This document shows positions 53,201-54,449 of a DNA stretch of 64,000 nucleotides, piece by piece. Origin of the DNA: Harmonia axyridis (taxonomy: Eukaryota; Arthropoda; Insecta; Coleoptera; Coccinellidae); the NCBI RefSeq assembly GCF_914767665.1, contig NC_059503.1, forward strand, positions 28,830,001 to 28,894,000, in the 5' to 3' direction. The notes beneath the pieces are model-generated. The model searched no databases. It had not been told where the DNA came from and saw only the letters and a list, made by a program, of their open reading frames with translations. Both the position numbers and the translations under genes were made by a program. Position 1 is the first letter of the stretch. Every line of letters starts with the position of its first letter.

Positions 53201-54060
53201 CAAACCTCCTGCATAATATGGTGCCGGGAGAATCATCAAAATGTTAAGGGGCTTTTGAGCGTACGTTCATTCATGCGTCTATTACATCAAAACCACATAT
53301 AAACCTATAAAGAGTTATGTGTTCTCCAAAATAGCAATTGGTGCATGATTCGGTGAGTTCTCAAATGCTTCTGGCTTGGAATTCAAGCTATTTGGCTCAA
53401 GCTCAAGTAGCTTGAGCTTGACTTGAAATCAACTCTAGTTCAAGTCAAGTAGTAGTTTTTCCATGCCAACTCAAGTATTTATAATTATCAAGTACTTGAC
53501 TTAACATTGAAAAAATACTGCTTGACTTGAACTTGAGTCGATTTCAAGTCAAGCTCAAGCTACTTCAACTTGAGCCAAGTAGCTTGAATATCAAGCCAAG
53601 CCGTGAATCCCTATTTCTGACGTCATATTAATGAAGTCATGACAATTACCTTACACAATATCACTGAGGAAGCACTCAAACATTTTCTTATATTCTAGGG
53701 AGAAATTTCAAGACAAAACTGCGATTAAATCTTCATTATTCAATCAAAAAGCATGGAAAGTTCAGCTAATAATGTGTAAATTATTATCCATACGATCCTA
53801 CGCCTATGCGAGATATCCCAAAAAAACCTTGAATTAATTGTCGCAGTAAAGATTCCATAAACATCCGAATACAACGAGTCTATATACGAGGTACGATCGT
53901 TACATGCTTCCCCTTCGATGACACCTCAGACGCCATCACTCACCAGAAACTTGACTAATCTTCTATGCGACAAAGGTCTGGAACACTCGGCGGCCGTGTT
54001 CCTGAAGTCCGAGTCCGAGTCGAAATCTTCACCTATCCTAACGGGGCACGATGCAAACAT
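91..54060 (-). CDS. Wdr62: WDR62/MAPKBP1-family WD40 scaffold protein, 25-exon gene model
   Basis: Spliced minus-strand gene. Joined exons: 53944-54060, 35528-35616, 27573-27822, 23500-23712, 18974-19317, 17461-17596, 17212-17403, 12966-13304, 11505-11639, 11244-11441, 9789-9964, 9582-9731, 8855-9030, 8714-8799, 7873-8079, 7548-7708, 7345-7489, 7139-7289, 6921-7078, 2978-5534, 2471-2566, 1868-2095, 1603-1767, 1171-1236, 91-467. Every junction is GT-AG and phases agree throughout, giving 6,912 nt (2,303 aa). Hallmarks: [136 protein letters not shown]. By family knowledge it scaffolds JNK signalling and acts at mitotic spindle poles in neural progenitors. It is longer than the roughly 1,500-residue vertebrate proteins because of the tail. 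The 3' UTR runs off the window; no AATAAA is visible in the last 90 bases. MAPKBP1 and WDR62 are vertebrate paralogues, so the symbol is by family. Confidence 0.93.
468..1170. other. Intron 24 of Wdr62
   Basis: AT-rich intronic DNA. I see no coding, RNA or repeat feature. Confidence 0.6.
1171..1236 (-). CDS. Wdr62: Wdr62 exon 24
   Basis: Residues about 2157-2179: [20 protein letters not shown] plus VE. Only 66 bp. Identified because acceptor CTTTAG, donor GAGC-GTAAGT and phase 1-1 fit both neighbours exactly. Confidence 0.78.
1603..1767 (-). CDS. Wdr62: Wdr62 exon 23
   Basis: Residues about 2102-2157: [39 protein letters not shown] and [11 protein letters not shown]. Acceptor TTTTCTAG, donor CGAG-GTAAAA, phase 1. 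A proline-rich stretch is followed by a basic stretch. Confidence 0.85.
1868..2095 (-). CDS. Wdr62: Wdr62 exon 22
   Basis: Residues about 2026-2102: [40 protein letters not shown] and [13 protein letters not shown]. Basic, serine-rich, disordered. Acceptor TTTGTAG, donor ACGA-GTAAGT, phase 1. Confidence 0.85.
2471..2566 (-). CDS. Wdr62: Wdr62 exon 21
   Basis: Residues about 1994-2026: [19 protein letters not shown] followed by [22 protein letters not shown] is a short phospho-type motif that recurs in the family tails (compare RSxSxGE/DL in vertebrates). Acceptor TTTAG, donor CCCA-GTAAGT, phase 1. Confidence 0.85.
2978..5534 (-). CDS. Wdr62: Wdr62 exon 20 (2.56-kb tail exon)
   Basis: Residues about 1142-1994. 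Acceptor TTTCAG before [18 protein letters not shown]. The exon is mostly disordered, rich in serine, lysine and asparagine, with several arginine-serine patches ([15 protein letters not shown] near its end; [10 protein letters not shown] mid-exon). A predicted helical segment includes [21 protein letters not shown] recognise no catalytic domain. It contributes over a third of the protein and explains most of the length excess over vertebrate homologues. Donor GAAG-GTGACT (phase 1) skips a TAG at 2970-2972; reading through the donor would add only a few residues before that stop. The spliced form is preferred because five further in-phase exons follow. Confidence 0.92.
5535..6920. other. Intron 19 of Wdr62, no recognised feature
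   Basis: 1,386 bp of AT-rich intron. No transposon ends, long palindrome or exon-like segment was recognised; the short open frames are not supported. Confidence 0.5.
6921..7078 (-). CDS. Wdr62: Wdr62 exon 19
   Basis: Residues about 1089-1141: [19 protein letters not shown] and [16 protein letters not shown]. Predicted helical and highly charged at the end. Acceptor TTAGTAG, donor AGT-GTAAGT, phase 0. Exon 18 is only 60 bp away. Confidence 0.9.
7139..7289 (-). CDS. Wdr62: Wdr62 exon 18
   Basis: Residues about 1039-1089: [39 protein letters not shown] and [11 protein letters not shown]. Vertebrate proteins have a comparable EQEKFLxxHFETL motif in the tail, which supports the family assignment. 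Acceptor GTTTAG, donor CCAA-GTGAGT, phase 1. Confidence 0.9.
7345..7489 (-). CDS. Wdr62: Wdr62 exon 17
   Basis: Residues about 990-1038. Acceptor TTTGTAG. Encodes [39 protein letters not shown], then an acidic run [11 protein letters not shown] basic cluster next to hydrophobic residues resembles a MAPK docking (D) site, but this is inference. Donor GAT-GTAAGT, phase 0. Confidence 0.9.
7548..7708 (-). CDS. Wdr62: Wdr62 exon 16
   Basis: Residues about 937-990: [33 protein letters not shown] and [10 protein letters not shown]. Acceptor TTGAAG, donor AAG-GTATGC, phase 2. Disordered, arginine- and serine-rich. Confidence 0.88.
7873..8079 (-). CDS. Wdr62: Wdr62 exon 15
   Basis: Residues about 868-936. 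The preferred acceptor is CCGATCAG before ATCTCC (8079), preceded by a long pyrimidine tract and a plausible branch point. Encodes [32 protein letters not shown] and [17 protein letters not shown]. The frame is open further upstream to another AG (exon start 8247), but that extension enters a mariner end. Donor CAT-GTATTT (phase 0) is weak and is the least certain junction of the tail. Phase agrees with exon 16. Confidence 0.78.
8155..8693 (+). mobile_element. Mariner remnant with both ends, internally deleted
   Basis: The left end (GCGCAACTAAGTTCC near 8,162) and right end (GGAACTTAGTTGCGAAC near 8,672) are inverted repeats of mariner type. Between them, 8,452-8,540 translates in broken frame as [10 protein letters not shown] and then [16 protein letters not shown]. 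This matches the mariner DD34D block YSPDIAPSDYYLF...HQQFxSYEDIKxW; the third catalytic aspartate is replaced (SIYY instead of SDYY). Most of the transposase is deleted, so it is dead. It lies in intron 14, with its left end within 80 bp of exon 15. Confidence 0.75.
8714..8799 (-). CDS. Wdr62: Wdr62 exon 14
   Basis: Residues about 839-867: [20 protein letters not shown] followed by RKEISAFKE. It is a short acidic and serine-rich stretch. Acceptor TTTCAG, donor GAG-GTGAGT; both phases fit the neighbours. Confidence 0.87.
8855..9030 (-). CDS. Wdr62: Wdr62 exon 13 (LPxWAK linker)
   Basis: Residues about 780-839. Acceptor CTTCCAG. Encodes [14 protein letters not shown], then [15 protein letters not shown]. 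The family carries LPxWAKR followed by a GRWAER-type motif directly after the propellers, so this exon confirms the orthology. Donor TCAG-GTATTT, phase 1. Confidence 0.93.
9582..9731 (-). CDS. Wdr62: Wdr62 exon 12
   Basis: Residues about 730-780. Completes the split glycine and reads [20 protein letters not shown], then [19 protein letters not shown]. This ends the WD domain and starts a basic then acidic linker. Vertebrate members also switch here from an IFVWxL blade to an M-x-x-RLxE helix. Donor AG-GTGAGT, phase 2. Confidence 0.96.
9789..9964 (-). CDS. Wdr62: Wdr62 exon 11
   Basis: Residues about 672-730: [40 protein letters not shown] and [10 protein letters not shown]. These are late WD blades of the second propeller. 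Donor GG-GTACGT (phase 2); a 57-bp intron follows. Confidence 0.97.
10164..10262 (+). mobile_element. Truncated copy of a small palindromic MITE
   Basis: The segment containing CTCCGTCGACCGCCGCGTTT and CTAACCAATCGCAATTCTTG matches one arm of the MITE at 14,105-14,262 (reverse strand of that copy). Only one end is clear here. It lies in intron 10. Confidence 0.55.
10263..11243. other. Rest of intron 10, no firm feature
   Basis: An open frame from 10,055 starts acidic ([15 protein letters not shown]) and runs into the MITE fragment; I do not recognise it. The rest of the intron shows nothing I can name. Confidence 0.4.
11244..11441 (-). CDS. Wdr62: Wdr62 exon 10
   Basis: Residues about 606-671: [40 protein letters not shown] and [14 protein letters not shown]. 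The family equivalents are [16 protein letters not shown] and [13 protein letters not shown]. Donor AAG-GTAAGT, phase 0. Confidence 0.97.
11505..11639 (-). CDS. Wdr62: Wdr62 exon 9
   Basis: Residues about 561-605: [20 protein letters not shown] and [17 protein letters not shown], one WD blade. Acceptor TTTTCAG, donor GAG-GTAGGA. A 63-bp intron separates it from exon 10. Confidence 0.96.
11640..12965. repeat. Intron 8, two diverged copies of a ~0.33-kb repeat
   Basis: A block near 11,870-11,935 (TATTGGCTGAAAAATTCCAC ... GCCAATTTGATTAC) recurs in diverged form at 12,208-12,260 (CATTGGCCGAAATAGTACAC ... GGCAATTTGATCAC). It looks like an old tandem or MITE-derived repeat. No coding potential recognised. 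Confidence 0.35.
12966..13304 (-). CDS. Wdr62: Wdr62 exon 8
   Basis: Residues about 448-560. Acceptor TTTCAG before GAG. Encodes [49 protein letters not shown] and [16 protein letters not shown]. Together these form the most strongly conserved block of the family. Donor AAG-GTATAG, phase 0. Confidence 0.97.
13533..13996 (+). mobile_element. 5'-truncated LINE 3' end with (AAT)n tail and 13-bp target duplication
   Basis: Translates as [20 protein letters not shown] followed by [12 protein letters not shown], the region downstream of reverse transcriptase in LINEs that carry an RNase H and a CCHC-like C-terminus. Ends in (AAT)n at about 13,977-13,996. Flanked by AACATGTTCAATT at 13,520-13,532 and 13,997-14,009, a clear target-site duplication. 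A related fragment is at about 22.74-23.24 kb. Clade (I/R1/Jockey group) not resolved. Confidence 0.8.
14105..14262. mobile_element. Small palindromic MITE
   Basis: Inverted arms: TTTTCTTGGGACAGTTTCCG at the left and CGGAAACTGTCCGAAGAAAA at the right, each followed inward by GTCGAC and a CCAATCGCAATT block. About 158 bp. No coding capacity. A second partial copy is at 10,164-10,262. Confidence 0.7.
14263..14597. other. Intergap between MITE and LINE tail
   Basis: About 330 bp containing only short unsupported open frames. I see nothing recognisable. Confidence 0.4.
14598..14630. repeat. (AAT)n microsatellite, LINE 3' tail
   Basis: About 11 AAT units directly after the AATAAAG of the minus-strand LINE; the element's tail, not an independent microsatellite. 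Confidence 0.85.
14598..16700 (-). mobile_element. 5'-truncated LINE with reverse transcriptase ORF
   Basis: The minus-strand frame from about 16,690 to the stop at 14,696 is largely intact (over 640 codons). It contains [54 protein letters not shown], the catalytic [18 protein letters not shown] and a C-terminal Y(G)TRNQ...[11 protein letters not shown] block. These are the RT thumb and tail of CR1/L2/Jockey-type LINEs. The endonuclease half is missing, so it was truncated on insertion. The 3' end is a short UTR with AATAAAG directly followed by (ATT)n, read on + as (AAT)n at 14,598-14,630. Confidence 0.85.
16740..17090 (-). pseudogene. Tc1/mariner-superfamily transposase C-terminal remnant
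   Basis: Minus-strand translation gives [20 protein letters not shown] and [20 protein letters not shown]. This is the C-terminal DDE-domain signature WPPRSPDLTPLDFFLWGxLK of insect Tc1/mariner-like transposases. The expected catalytic PD is degraded (SLGLTSLD). Stops follow. It adjoins the 5' end of the LINE at 16,700. Confidence 0.7.
17122..17208. repeat. 29-bp tandem repeat x3 abutting a splice donor
   Basis: Three head-to-tail 29-bp units (17122-17150, 17151-17179, 17180-17208), nearly identical, with the core ACTATACGTAGTCCTTTGAG. On the gene strand the array starts at intron position +4 of the exon 7 donor. Confidence 0.9.
17212..17403 (-). CDS. Wdr62: Wdr62 exon 7
   Basis: Residues about 384-447: [37 protein letters not shown] and RKNIYSN. 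This corresponds to the family block with the YHSSxVW and LTCSSDNTIR motifs. Donor AAC-GTGAGT; a 29-bp tandem repeat begins at intron position +4. Confidence 0.96.
17461..17596 (-). CDS. Wdr62: Wdr62 exon 6
   Basis: Residues about 338-383, with no long open frame of its own in the shadows. The AC|A codon is completed after TTTCAG, then [20 protein letters not shown] and [16 protein letters not shown]. It matches the family block around YPDxxALTFD and NDHSIYVWD. Donor AGG-GTAAGT, phase 0. Separated from exon 7 by a 57-bp intron. Confidence 0.95.
17769..18531. mobile_element. PIF/Harbinger-like non-autonomous element with TTA target duplication
   Basis: Terminal inverted repeats of about 45-55 bp: GGCTAGGAACATAGTGAAGC at the left and GCTTCACTATGTTTCTAGCC at the right, extending inward through GACCAAGAGGTGCGAAGAGG. 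Flanked by TTA on both sides (17,766-17,768 and 18,532-18,534), the 3-bp duplication typical of PIF/Harbinger. 763 bp, no transposase. An internal variant of the end (ACATAGTGCAGCGATCCCGA) lies near 17,862. Confidence 0.7.
18588..18643. repeat. Short inverted repeat overlapping a tRNA-like sequence
   Basis: ACCGAGGAAGTTCCAACC at the left pairs with GGTTGGAACTT...ACTTCCTCGGT at the right, with a small duplication in the right arm. The right arm enters the acceptor stem of the tRNA-like sequence. Confidence 0.7.
18634..18705 (+). tRNA. Degenerate tRNA-like sequence (pseudo-tRNA or SINE head; AGT if read as Thr)
   Basis: 72 nt with a TCCTCGG/TCGAGGA acceptor stem, D-arm GCTC...GAGC and a good A box (TAGCTCAGTTGG). 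The B box (GGTTCGAGTCCC) is intact, and TTTTT follows 6 nt downstream as a Pol III stop. The anticodon stem pairs poorly (CTAGA/TTCGG) and the T stem has one mismatch. The loop would give AGT. It is therefore more likely a pseudo-tRNA or tRNA-derived repeat than a working gene. It sits in intron 5 on the strand opposite to Wdr62. Confidence 0.5.
18974..19317 (-). CDS. Wdr62: Wdr62 exon 5
   Basis: Residues about 224-338. Acceptor TTTCAG. Encodes [65 protein letters not shown] and [11 protein letters not shown], in family order. Donor AAC-GTAAGT in the split threonine codon, phase 2. Confidence 0.97.
19364..21573. repeat. Direct repeats flanking the LINE (38 bp and 81 bp)
   Basis: A 38-bp block starting GTTCATAAATAAAAAGTCTA occurs identically at 19,364-19,401 and 21,457-21,494. 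An 81-bp block starting TACGTCCATAAATTA occurs at 21,366-21,446 and 21,493-21,573 with three differences. Either the LINE split one unit of a tandem duplication, or it made a long target duplication plus a copied flank. Confidence 0.85.
19402..21365 (-). mobile_element. LINE with reverse transcriptase, 5'-truncated, (AGAAT)n tail
   Basis: The ORF (about 21,190 to 19,738) contains [46 protein letters not shown] (catalytic YADD-type site) and [15 protein letters not shown]. The C-terminus reads [11 protein letters not shown]. It is a different lineage from the LINE at 14.6 kb. The 3' end lies at the left: an AATAAAC signal on the minus strand, then (TATTC)n, seen on + as (AGAAT)n at 19,400-19,432. 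Endonuclease is absent. Both borders coincide with duplicated flanking DNA (see the repeat entry). Confidence 0.85.
21593..22016 (+). pseudogene. RpL35A: Retropseudogene of ribosomal protein L35A (eL33)
   Basis: Intronless copy starting ATGGCCAAAACGCCCAAAGT with the lysine-rich insect extension. Then [60 protein letters not shown] and [20 protein letters not shown], ending at TAG 22014-22016. Two frameshifts break it: one after the A-run near 21,660 with an in-frame TAG, and a one-base loss near 21,807 restored about 50 bp later. Lack of introns and the breaks indicate reverse-transcribed mRNA, probably by one of the resident LINEs. No poly(A) tract remains; an AATAAA-like AAATAAATAC lies near 22,060. 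Confidence 0.9.
22080..22739. other. Intronic DNA between retropseudogene and LINE fragment
   Basis: No feature recognised. Confidence 0.4.
22740..23240 (+). mobile_element. LINE 3' fragment (RNase H/CCHC-tail family)
   Basis: Contains frames resembling [17 protein letters not shown] and later short tail sequence. It corresponds to the LINE end at 13.53-13.99 kb, with the same ACGGGxG/ACTGxxG block and terminal CGCAGTTC sequence. Frame broken, no intact ORF. Intron 4. Confidence 0.6.
23500..23712 (-). CDS. Wdr62: Wdr62 exon 4
   Basis: Residues about 153-223. Acceptor TTTCAG before ACATTC. Encodes [28 protein letters not shown] and [17 protein letters not shown], two WD blades. Donor AGG-GTGAGT, phase 0. 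Confidence 0.97.
24369..24462. repeat. (TA)n microsatellite
   Basis: About 47 uninterrupted TA units in intron 3. Open frames reading YIYIYI across it are artefacts. Confidence 0.98.
25322..26838. mobile_element. 1.5-kb foldback element with ~0.75-kb arms, TA target site
   Basis: Ends CAGGGTGGGCAAATAAGCGA and TCGCTTATTTGCCCACCCTG, flanked by TA (25,320-21; 26,839-40). The arms are inverted over nearly the whole length and meet near 26,080. Each arm holds two copies of a ~150-bp subrepeat containing TTCTGAAGTTATGGCCGAAA, so four copies occur. No protein recognised. The TA site and CAGGGTG end suggest mobilisation by a Tc1/mariner-type enzyme, which is inference. Confidence 0.85.
27084..27240. 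repeat. Short inverted repeat (MITE-like)
   Basis: AAAACTATGTAATTTCCACC near 27,090 and GGAAATTACTTTGTTTTTAT near 27,217 are inverted ends around a ~100-bp spacer. No coding capacity. Confidence 0.5.
27573..27822 (-). CDS. Wdr62: Wdr62 exon 3
   Basis: About residues 69-152. After the split glycine codon it reads [16 protein letters not shown] and includes [34 protein letters not shown] and [11 protein letters not shown] repeats 1-2 of the family. A glycine/proline/glutamine-rich loop ([15 protein letters not shown]) sits between WDL and VAEF, where vertebrate proteins have a short linker. Donor GTG-GTGAGT, phase 0. Confidence 0.97.
28150..28690 (-). pseudogene. Mariner transposase remnant (mauritiana-like)
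   Basis: The minus strand reads, with stops and frameshifts, [20 protein letters not shown], then HEAGLKGK and QELTQKISW. Further on, FHQDNE matches the second catalytic aspartate region FHQDNARPH. The order matches a mariner transposase helix-turn-helix followed by the DDE domain. Dead. Confidence 0.65.
28690..28904 (+). pseudogene. Tc1 transposase fragment, 5' part
   Basis: Reads [16 protein letters not shown] (first catalytic aspartate in FSDESRF), then VMV*GAIAH, where the usual tryptophan of VMVWGAIA has become TAG. The frame is interrupted at 28,904 by a LINE and resumes at about 29,878. Confidence 0.75.
28905..29877 (-). mobile_element. LINE 3' end inserted in a Tc1 element
   Basis: The minus-strand frame 29,757-29,092 encodes [53 protein letters not shown] and [14 protein letters not shown], the C-terminal part of a CR1/L2/Jockey-type RT ORF. 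Upstream it reads ADDTSFLNI, so the element is truncated inside the RT active-site motif (F/Y)ADD. The 3' UTR has AATAAA near 28,925. The Tc1 gene resumes directly to its right. Confidence 0.8.
29878..30290 (+). pseudogene. Tc1 transposase fragment, 3' part
   Basis: Reads [43 protein letters not shown], then (after a one-base slip) [20 protein letters not shown], ending [18 protein letters not shown]. The second catalytic D is changed to N (QQNNARSH for QQDNARPH). The third site, usually SPIEHVWD, reads SPIQHVCD. Continuation of the 28,690 fragment. Confidence 0.85.
30760..31133. promoter_or_regulatory. Candidate non-repetitive regulatory island in intron 2
   Basis: This stretch keeps many CpGs (CATCGCGATCGATGGGAAGA, ACGGTGCCGAG) and has no transposon similarity I recognise. 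The surroundings are AT-rich and repeat-laden. It might be a conserved enhancer; this is inference only. Confidence 0.2.
31142..33140. mobile_element. 2.0-kb hAT-type non-autonomous element
   Basis: Ends CAGGGCCGTCGCTAGGGGGT and GGCTAGCGACGGCCCTG are inverted hAT-type termini. A subterminal block rich in CCTAGGGCGGCA occurs at both ends in opposite orientation. Flanked by AGGCGAGG (31,134-31,141) and AGGTGAGG (33,141-33,148), an 8-bp duplication with one change, as expected for hAT. The interior is AT-rich and I see no transposase. Confidence 0.8.
33325..34444. mobile_element. 1.1-kb hAT-type non-autonomous element
   Basis: Left end CAGCGGTTCTCGAACT and right end AGTTTGAGAATCGCTT are inverted and of the common hAT CAGxGGTTCTCAAACT type. 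Flanked by TCATAGAC (33,317-33,324) and TCATAGGC (34,445-34,452), an 8-bp duplication with one change. Short open frames inside are not recognised. Confidence 0.78.
34672..34920. mobile_element. Diverged half-copy of the 37-kb foldback family
   Basis: Shares, in order, AAGTTATGGCATATTACTGA, TGTGCCATTTGAAATAAG, AGTTGTAGAGGTCTGAAAAT, CAAACCCCAATTTGCAAATT and CCTAATAGGCCATCG with the right arm of the element at 37,049-38,571. Only one arm is present. Confidence 0.7.
35528..35616 (-). CDS. Wdr62: Wdr62 exon 2
   Basis: Acceptor TTACAG, donor GG-GTGAGT (phase 2). Encodes [14 protein letters not shown] through VAYPAG, the diagnostic start of the family's first WD propeller. It is isolated between introns of 18.3 and 7.7 kb. 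Confidence 0.93.
35617..36616. other. Intron 1, segment without recognised features
   Basis: AT-rich. Several short open frames, none supported. Confidence 0.4.
36617..37048 (-). mobile_element. RTE-type LINE, C-terminal part
   Basis: Minus strand: [58 protein letters not shown] and [12 protein letters not shown], the standard end of RTE-clade LINE ORFs. The 3' end carries a (GAA)n-like tail (TTTCTTCTTCTTC on +, 36,620). The upstream part of the ORF continues at 38,572 beyond an inserted foldback element. Confidence 0.85.
37049..38571. mobile_element. 1.5-kb foldback element inserted in an RTE LINE
   Basis: Ends TCGGGTGTCCCAAACTCGAT and ATCGAGTTTGGGACACCCGA, flanked by TA (37,047-48; 38,572-73). 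Nearly perfect arms of about 0.7 kb meet near 37,810. An inner pair of ends, TACAGGGTGTTTATAAGAGG and CCTCTTATAAACACCCTGTA, lies at about 37,476 and 38,146, so it may itself be nested. Removing the insert restores the LINE frame (…WRNKYMRLSSK…), which fixes the boundaries. Confidence 0.9.
38572..39012 (-). mobile_element. RTE-type LINE, RT palm part
   Basis: Minus strand: [40 protein letters not shown], then, after a short break, [20 protein letters not shown] and [17 protein letters not shown]. Catalytic YADD present. Upstream truncated near 39.01 kb. Continues at 37,048. Confidence 0.85.
39013..39870. other. Unclassified repeat-like segment (possible solo LTR)
   Basis: Runs from TGTAGATGTAGGATCC to AAGCCTACA near 39,859. 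The middle is rich in AAGACG/CGAAGACG words. Composition resembles an insect LTR, but I found no target duplication, primer-binding site or coding region. Confidence 0.25.
40603..41620. repeat. ~0.39-kb tandem repeat, two full copies and a partial third
   Basis: Units start at about 40,603, 41,154 and 41,556 with GAGCACTAGATCATTTYGAG followed by GCGGCC. Units 1 and 2 are collinear through ACCTATAT(C/T)CTTTCTGAGGC, ATGTTTAGCG and ACTTTACAGCTTTGATT. Unit 1 carries an inserted MITE. Confidence 0.88.
40922..41094. mobile_element. 173-bp hairpin MITE with TTA target duplication
   Basis: ~60-bp inverted arms: TGCCCGCCACTCCCGAAGCG at the left and CGCTTCGTGAGTGGCGGGCA at the right. Flanked by TTA (40,919-40,921 and 41,095-41,097). 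The neighbouring repeat unit at about 41,490 has the empty site with a single TTA before ACTTTACAGC, which proves the insertion. The 3-bp TTA suggests PIF/Harbinger. Confidence 0.92.
42395..42952. mobile_element. 558-bp element with 180-bp inverted arms and a transposase fragment in the loop
   Basis: Ends CAGGGTCCGGCAAAAAAACC and GGTTTTTTTGCCGGACCCTG, flanked by TA. Arms 42,395-42,576 and 42,775-42,952. The loop, read on minus, gives [20 protein letters not shown] followed by [20 protein letters not shown]. This is the C-terminus of a Tc1/mariner-superfamily DDE transposase, with the [17 protein letters not shown] site nearly intact. Non-autonomous deletion derivative. Confidence 0.88.
43010..43400 (+). 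pseudogene. Degraded LINE reverse transcriptase fragment
   Basis: Contains [18 protein letters not shown] remnants and, at 43,300-43,398, [20 protein letters not shown] followed by NDI. This matches the RT motif [19 protein letters not shown]. Frameshifted. Interrupted by the perfect hairpin at 43,245-43,312. Confidence 0.6.
43245..43312. repeat. Perfect 32-bp inverted repeat with 4-bp loop
   Basis: 43,245-43,276 and 43,281-43,312 are exact reverse complements around TACC. Lies within the LINE RT remnant. Confidence 0.97.
44081..44174. repeat. Short hairpin repeat
   Basis: GAAACAACGAATTCAATATG with CCCACGCATTCAG at the left pairs with CTGAATGCGTGGGAATT...GAATTCGTGGTTTC at the right around an 18-bp loop. 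Confidence 0.8.
44570..45662 (+). mobile_element. Mariner transposon, inactive copy 1
   Basis: Ends GTACAACTTTGCTTCCG (44,575) and GCAAAGTTGTACGCATAT (45,645) are inverted. The transposase reads [54 protein letters not shown], a TAA, then [20 protein letters not shown] and [15 protein letters not shown]. After more breaks it gives [13 protein letters not shown]. The first and second catalytic aspartates are still readable (DEKWVHY, HDNARPH). The segment between HDNARP and the C-terminus, with the third, is deleted. About 1.1 kb instead of the usual 1.3 kb. Confidence 0.85.
45663..47551. other. Intron 1, segment mostly without recognised features
   Basis: Includes a CpG-containing, non-repetitive-looking stretch at about 46,080-46,450 with E-box-like CATATG and CAACTG sites. 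Also a small direct repeat of TTCATACACTGT near 47,510-47,560. No gene recognised. Confidence 0.35.
47552..48439. mobile_element. Foldback element with ~0.25-kb arms, carrying a nested MITE
   Basis: Ends CACTGTG and CACAGTG next to TA. The arms share GGAACAAATTCATTTTTAGC, CACCTCGATTTTT, AATGACGTCACCGTCATTTT and GAGCTGATTCCAAAAATGTA in inverted order. The left end lacks about 12 bp present at the right. The centre is occupied by the element at 47,797-48,173. Confidence 0.85.
47797..48173. mobile_element. 377-bp MITE nested at the apex of a palindrome
   Basis: Ends CAGGGTGGACAAAAATA and TATTTTTGTCCACCCTG, flanked by TA. Outside lie CCAATTGG on both sides, so the empty site CCAATTGG-TA-CCAATTGG is itself a perfect palindrome. 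The interior is AT-rich without coding sequence. Confidence 0.85.
48560..48840. promoter_or_regulatory. Candidate intronic enhancer with clustered homeodomain sites
   Basis: A CpG-rich, non-repetitive stretch. At 48,706-48,733 it carries CATAATTAGCAATTAATG directly followed by TGATTGATGAGG. These are TAAT-type homeodomain cores next to TGATTGAT, a composite Hox/PBC (Extradenticle)-type site. A GATA-like TTATCT lies at 48,693. Function is inference. Confidence 0.3.
49005..49650 (+). mobile_element. LINE fragment: RNase H end and CCHC-like tail
   Basis: Reads [20 protein letters not shown] (end of RNase H domain), then, after breaks, [18 protein letters not shown] sequence and [20 protein letters not shown] followed by C, a zinc-knuckle-like C..C....H....C motif. 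The end reads [17 protein letters not shown]. Typical tail of RNase H-bearing insect LINEs (R1/I/Jockey group); frames broken. Confidence 0.75.
49835..50130 (+). mobile_element. RTE-type LINE 3' fragment, degenerate
   Basis: Broken frames read [13 protein letters not shown], then [15 protein letters not shown] and [20 protein letters not shown]. This parallels the [13 protein letters not shown]...WARxRRRxWRDHVxRM tail of RTE LINEs. Several stops. Confidence 0.65.
50155..50213. repeat. (TG)n(AG)n microsatellite
   Basis: A TG run with one TA interruption, then about 12 AG units and GCGCGC. It follows the RTE fragment by about 25 bp. Confidence 0.95.
50214..51640. other. Intron 1, segment without recognised features
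   Basis: AT-rich. A 122-codon open frame at 50,398-50,766 has no similarity I recognise. Confidence 0.35.
51650..51960 (-). pseudogene. Possible LINE RT fragment
   Basis: Minus strand gives [20 protein letters not shown], similar to the (I)KYLGVxID..L.W.. segment of LINE reverse transcriptases. Short and broken. Confidence 0.35.
51961..53371. other. Intron 1, segment with a small TIR pair only
   Basis: ACAGGGTGTGCC at 52,871 and GGCACACTCTGT at 52,911 form the ends of a possible 50-bp miniature element. Nothing else is recognised. Confidence 0.35.
53372..53602. mobile_element. Palindromic element built of CAAG/CTTG words
   Basis: Arms of about 110 bp: GGCTTGGAATTCAAGCTA at the left and AGCTTGAATATCAAGCCAAG at the right, filled with CTCAAG, CTTGAC and CAAGTCAAG words. 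It ends 340 bp from exon 1 of Wdr62. Confidence 0.75.
53944..54060 (-). CDS. Wdr62: Wdr62 exon 1 (putative N-terminus)
   Basis: The first in-frame ATG (54058-54060) opens a 39-codon segment that is acidic (EDFDSDSDF) and then basic (SHRRLVKFL). It ends at CTG followed by GTGAGT, phase 0. This joins to exon 2 as [15 protein letters not shown], and vertebrate members also have a basic stretch just before this point. The frame stays open upstream without another ATG. The start context (TTTGTTATG) is weak, so the N-terminus is inferred, not proven. CpG-rich DNA to about 54.4 kb fits a promoter and 5' UTR. Confidence 0.5.
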
Positions 54061-54420
54061 AACAAACGACGAAAGGGGCCACAACGACCGATAGCGGCTA
54101 CTTTGACGATACTGATAAGGCGATATGCAAATACGACGCGACTTCGACACGAGTCGAACAATAGATAAAAAATAGAGTATGTACTTGTGGTCGCGTTTTT
54201 CGATACGCGAAGTAACGTAGGCAGACGCGTCAACGATTTGATAACTTGTTAAGTCACCGATGTTAATACTGAATGGAATAAATGGATAGATGTACGAGGA
54301 CGGTCGGTGAAGATGTCCAAGACGCGAGGGAAAGTCGACGAACCCGTTTTGAAATGTTATTTTGATCGTTTTCGAAATTTTCGACTTCCGACGGAAATAT
54401 GAATGAACTTTCTATGCATG
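54061..54420 (-). promoter_or_regulatory. Wdr62: Putative promoter/5' UTR of Wdr62
   Basis: The CpG-rich stretch immediately upstream of the putative ATG contrasts with AT-rich DNA beyond about 54.42 kb. No TATA box or clear initiator was identified. Assigned from position and composition only. Confidence 0.35.
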
Positions 54421-54449
54421 AGCACAGTTTAACACTGGTCGTATCTGAT

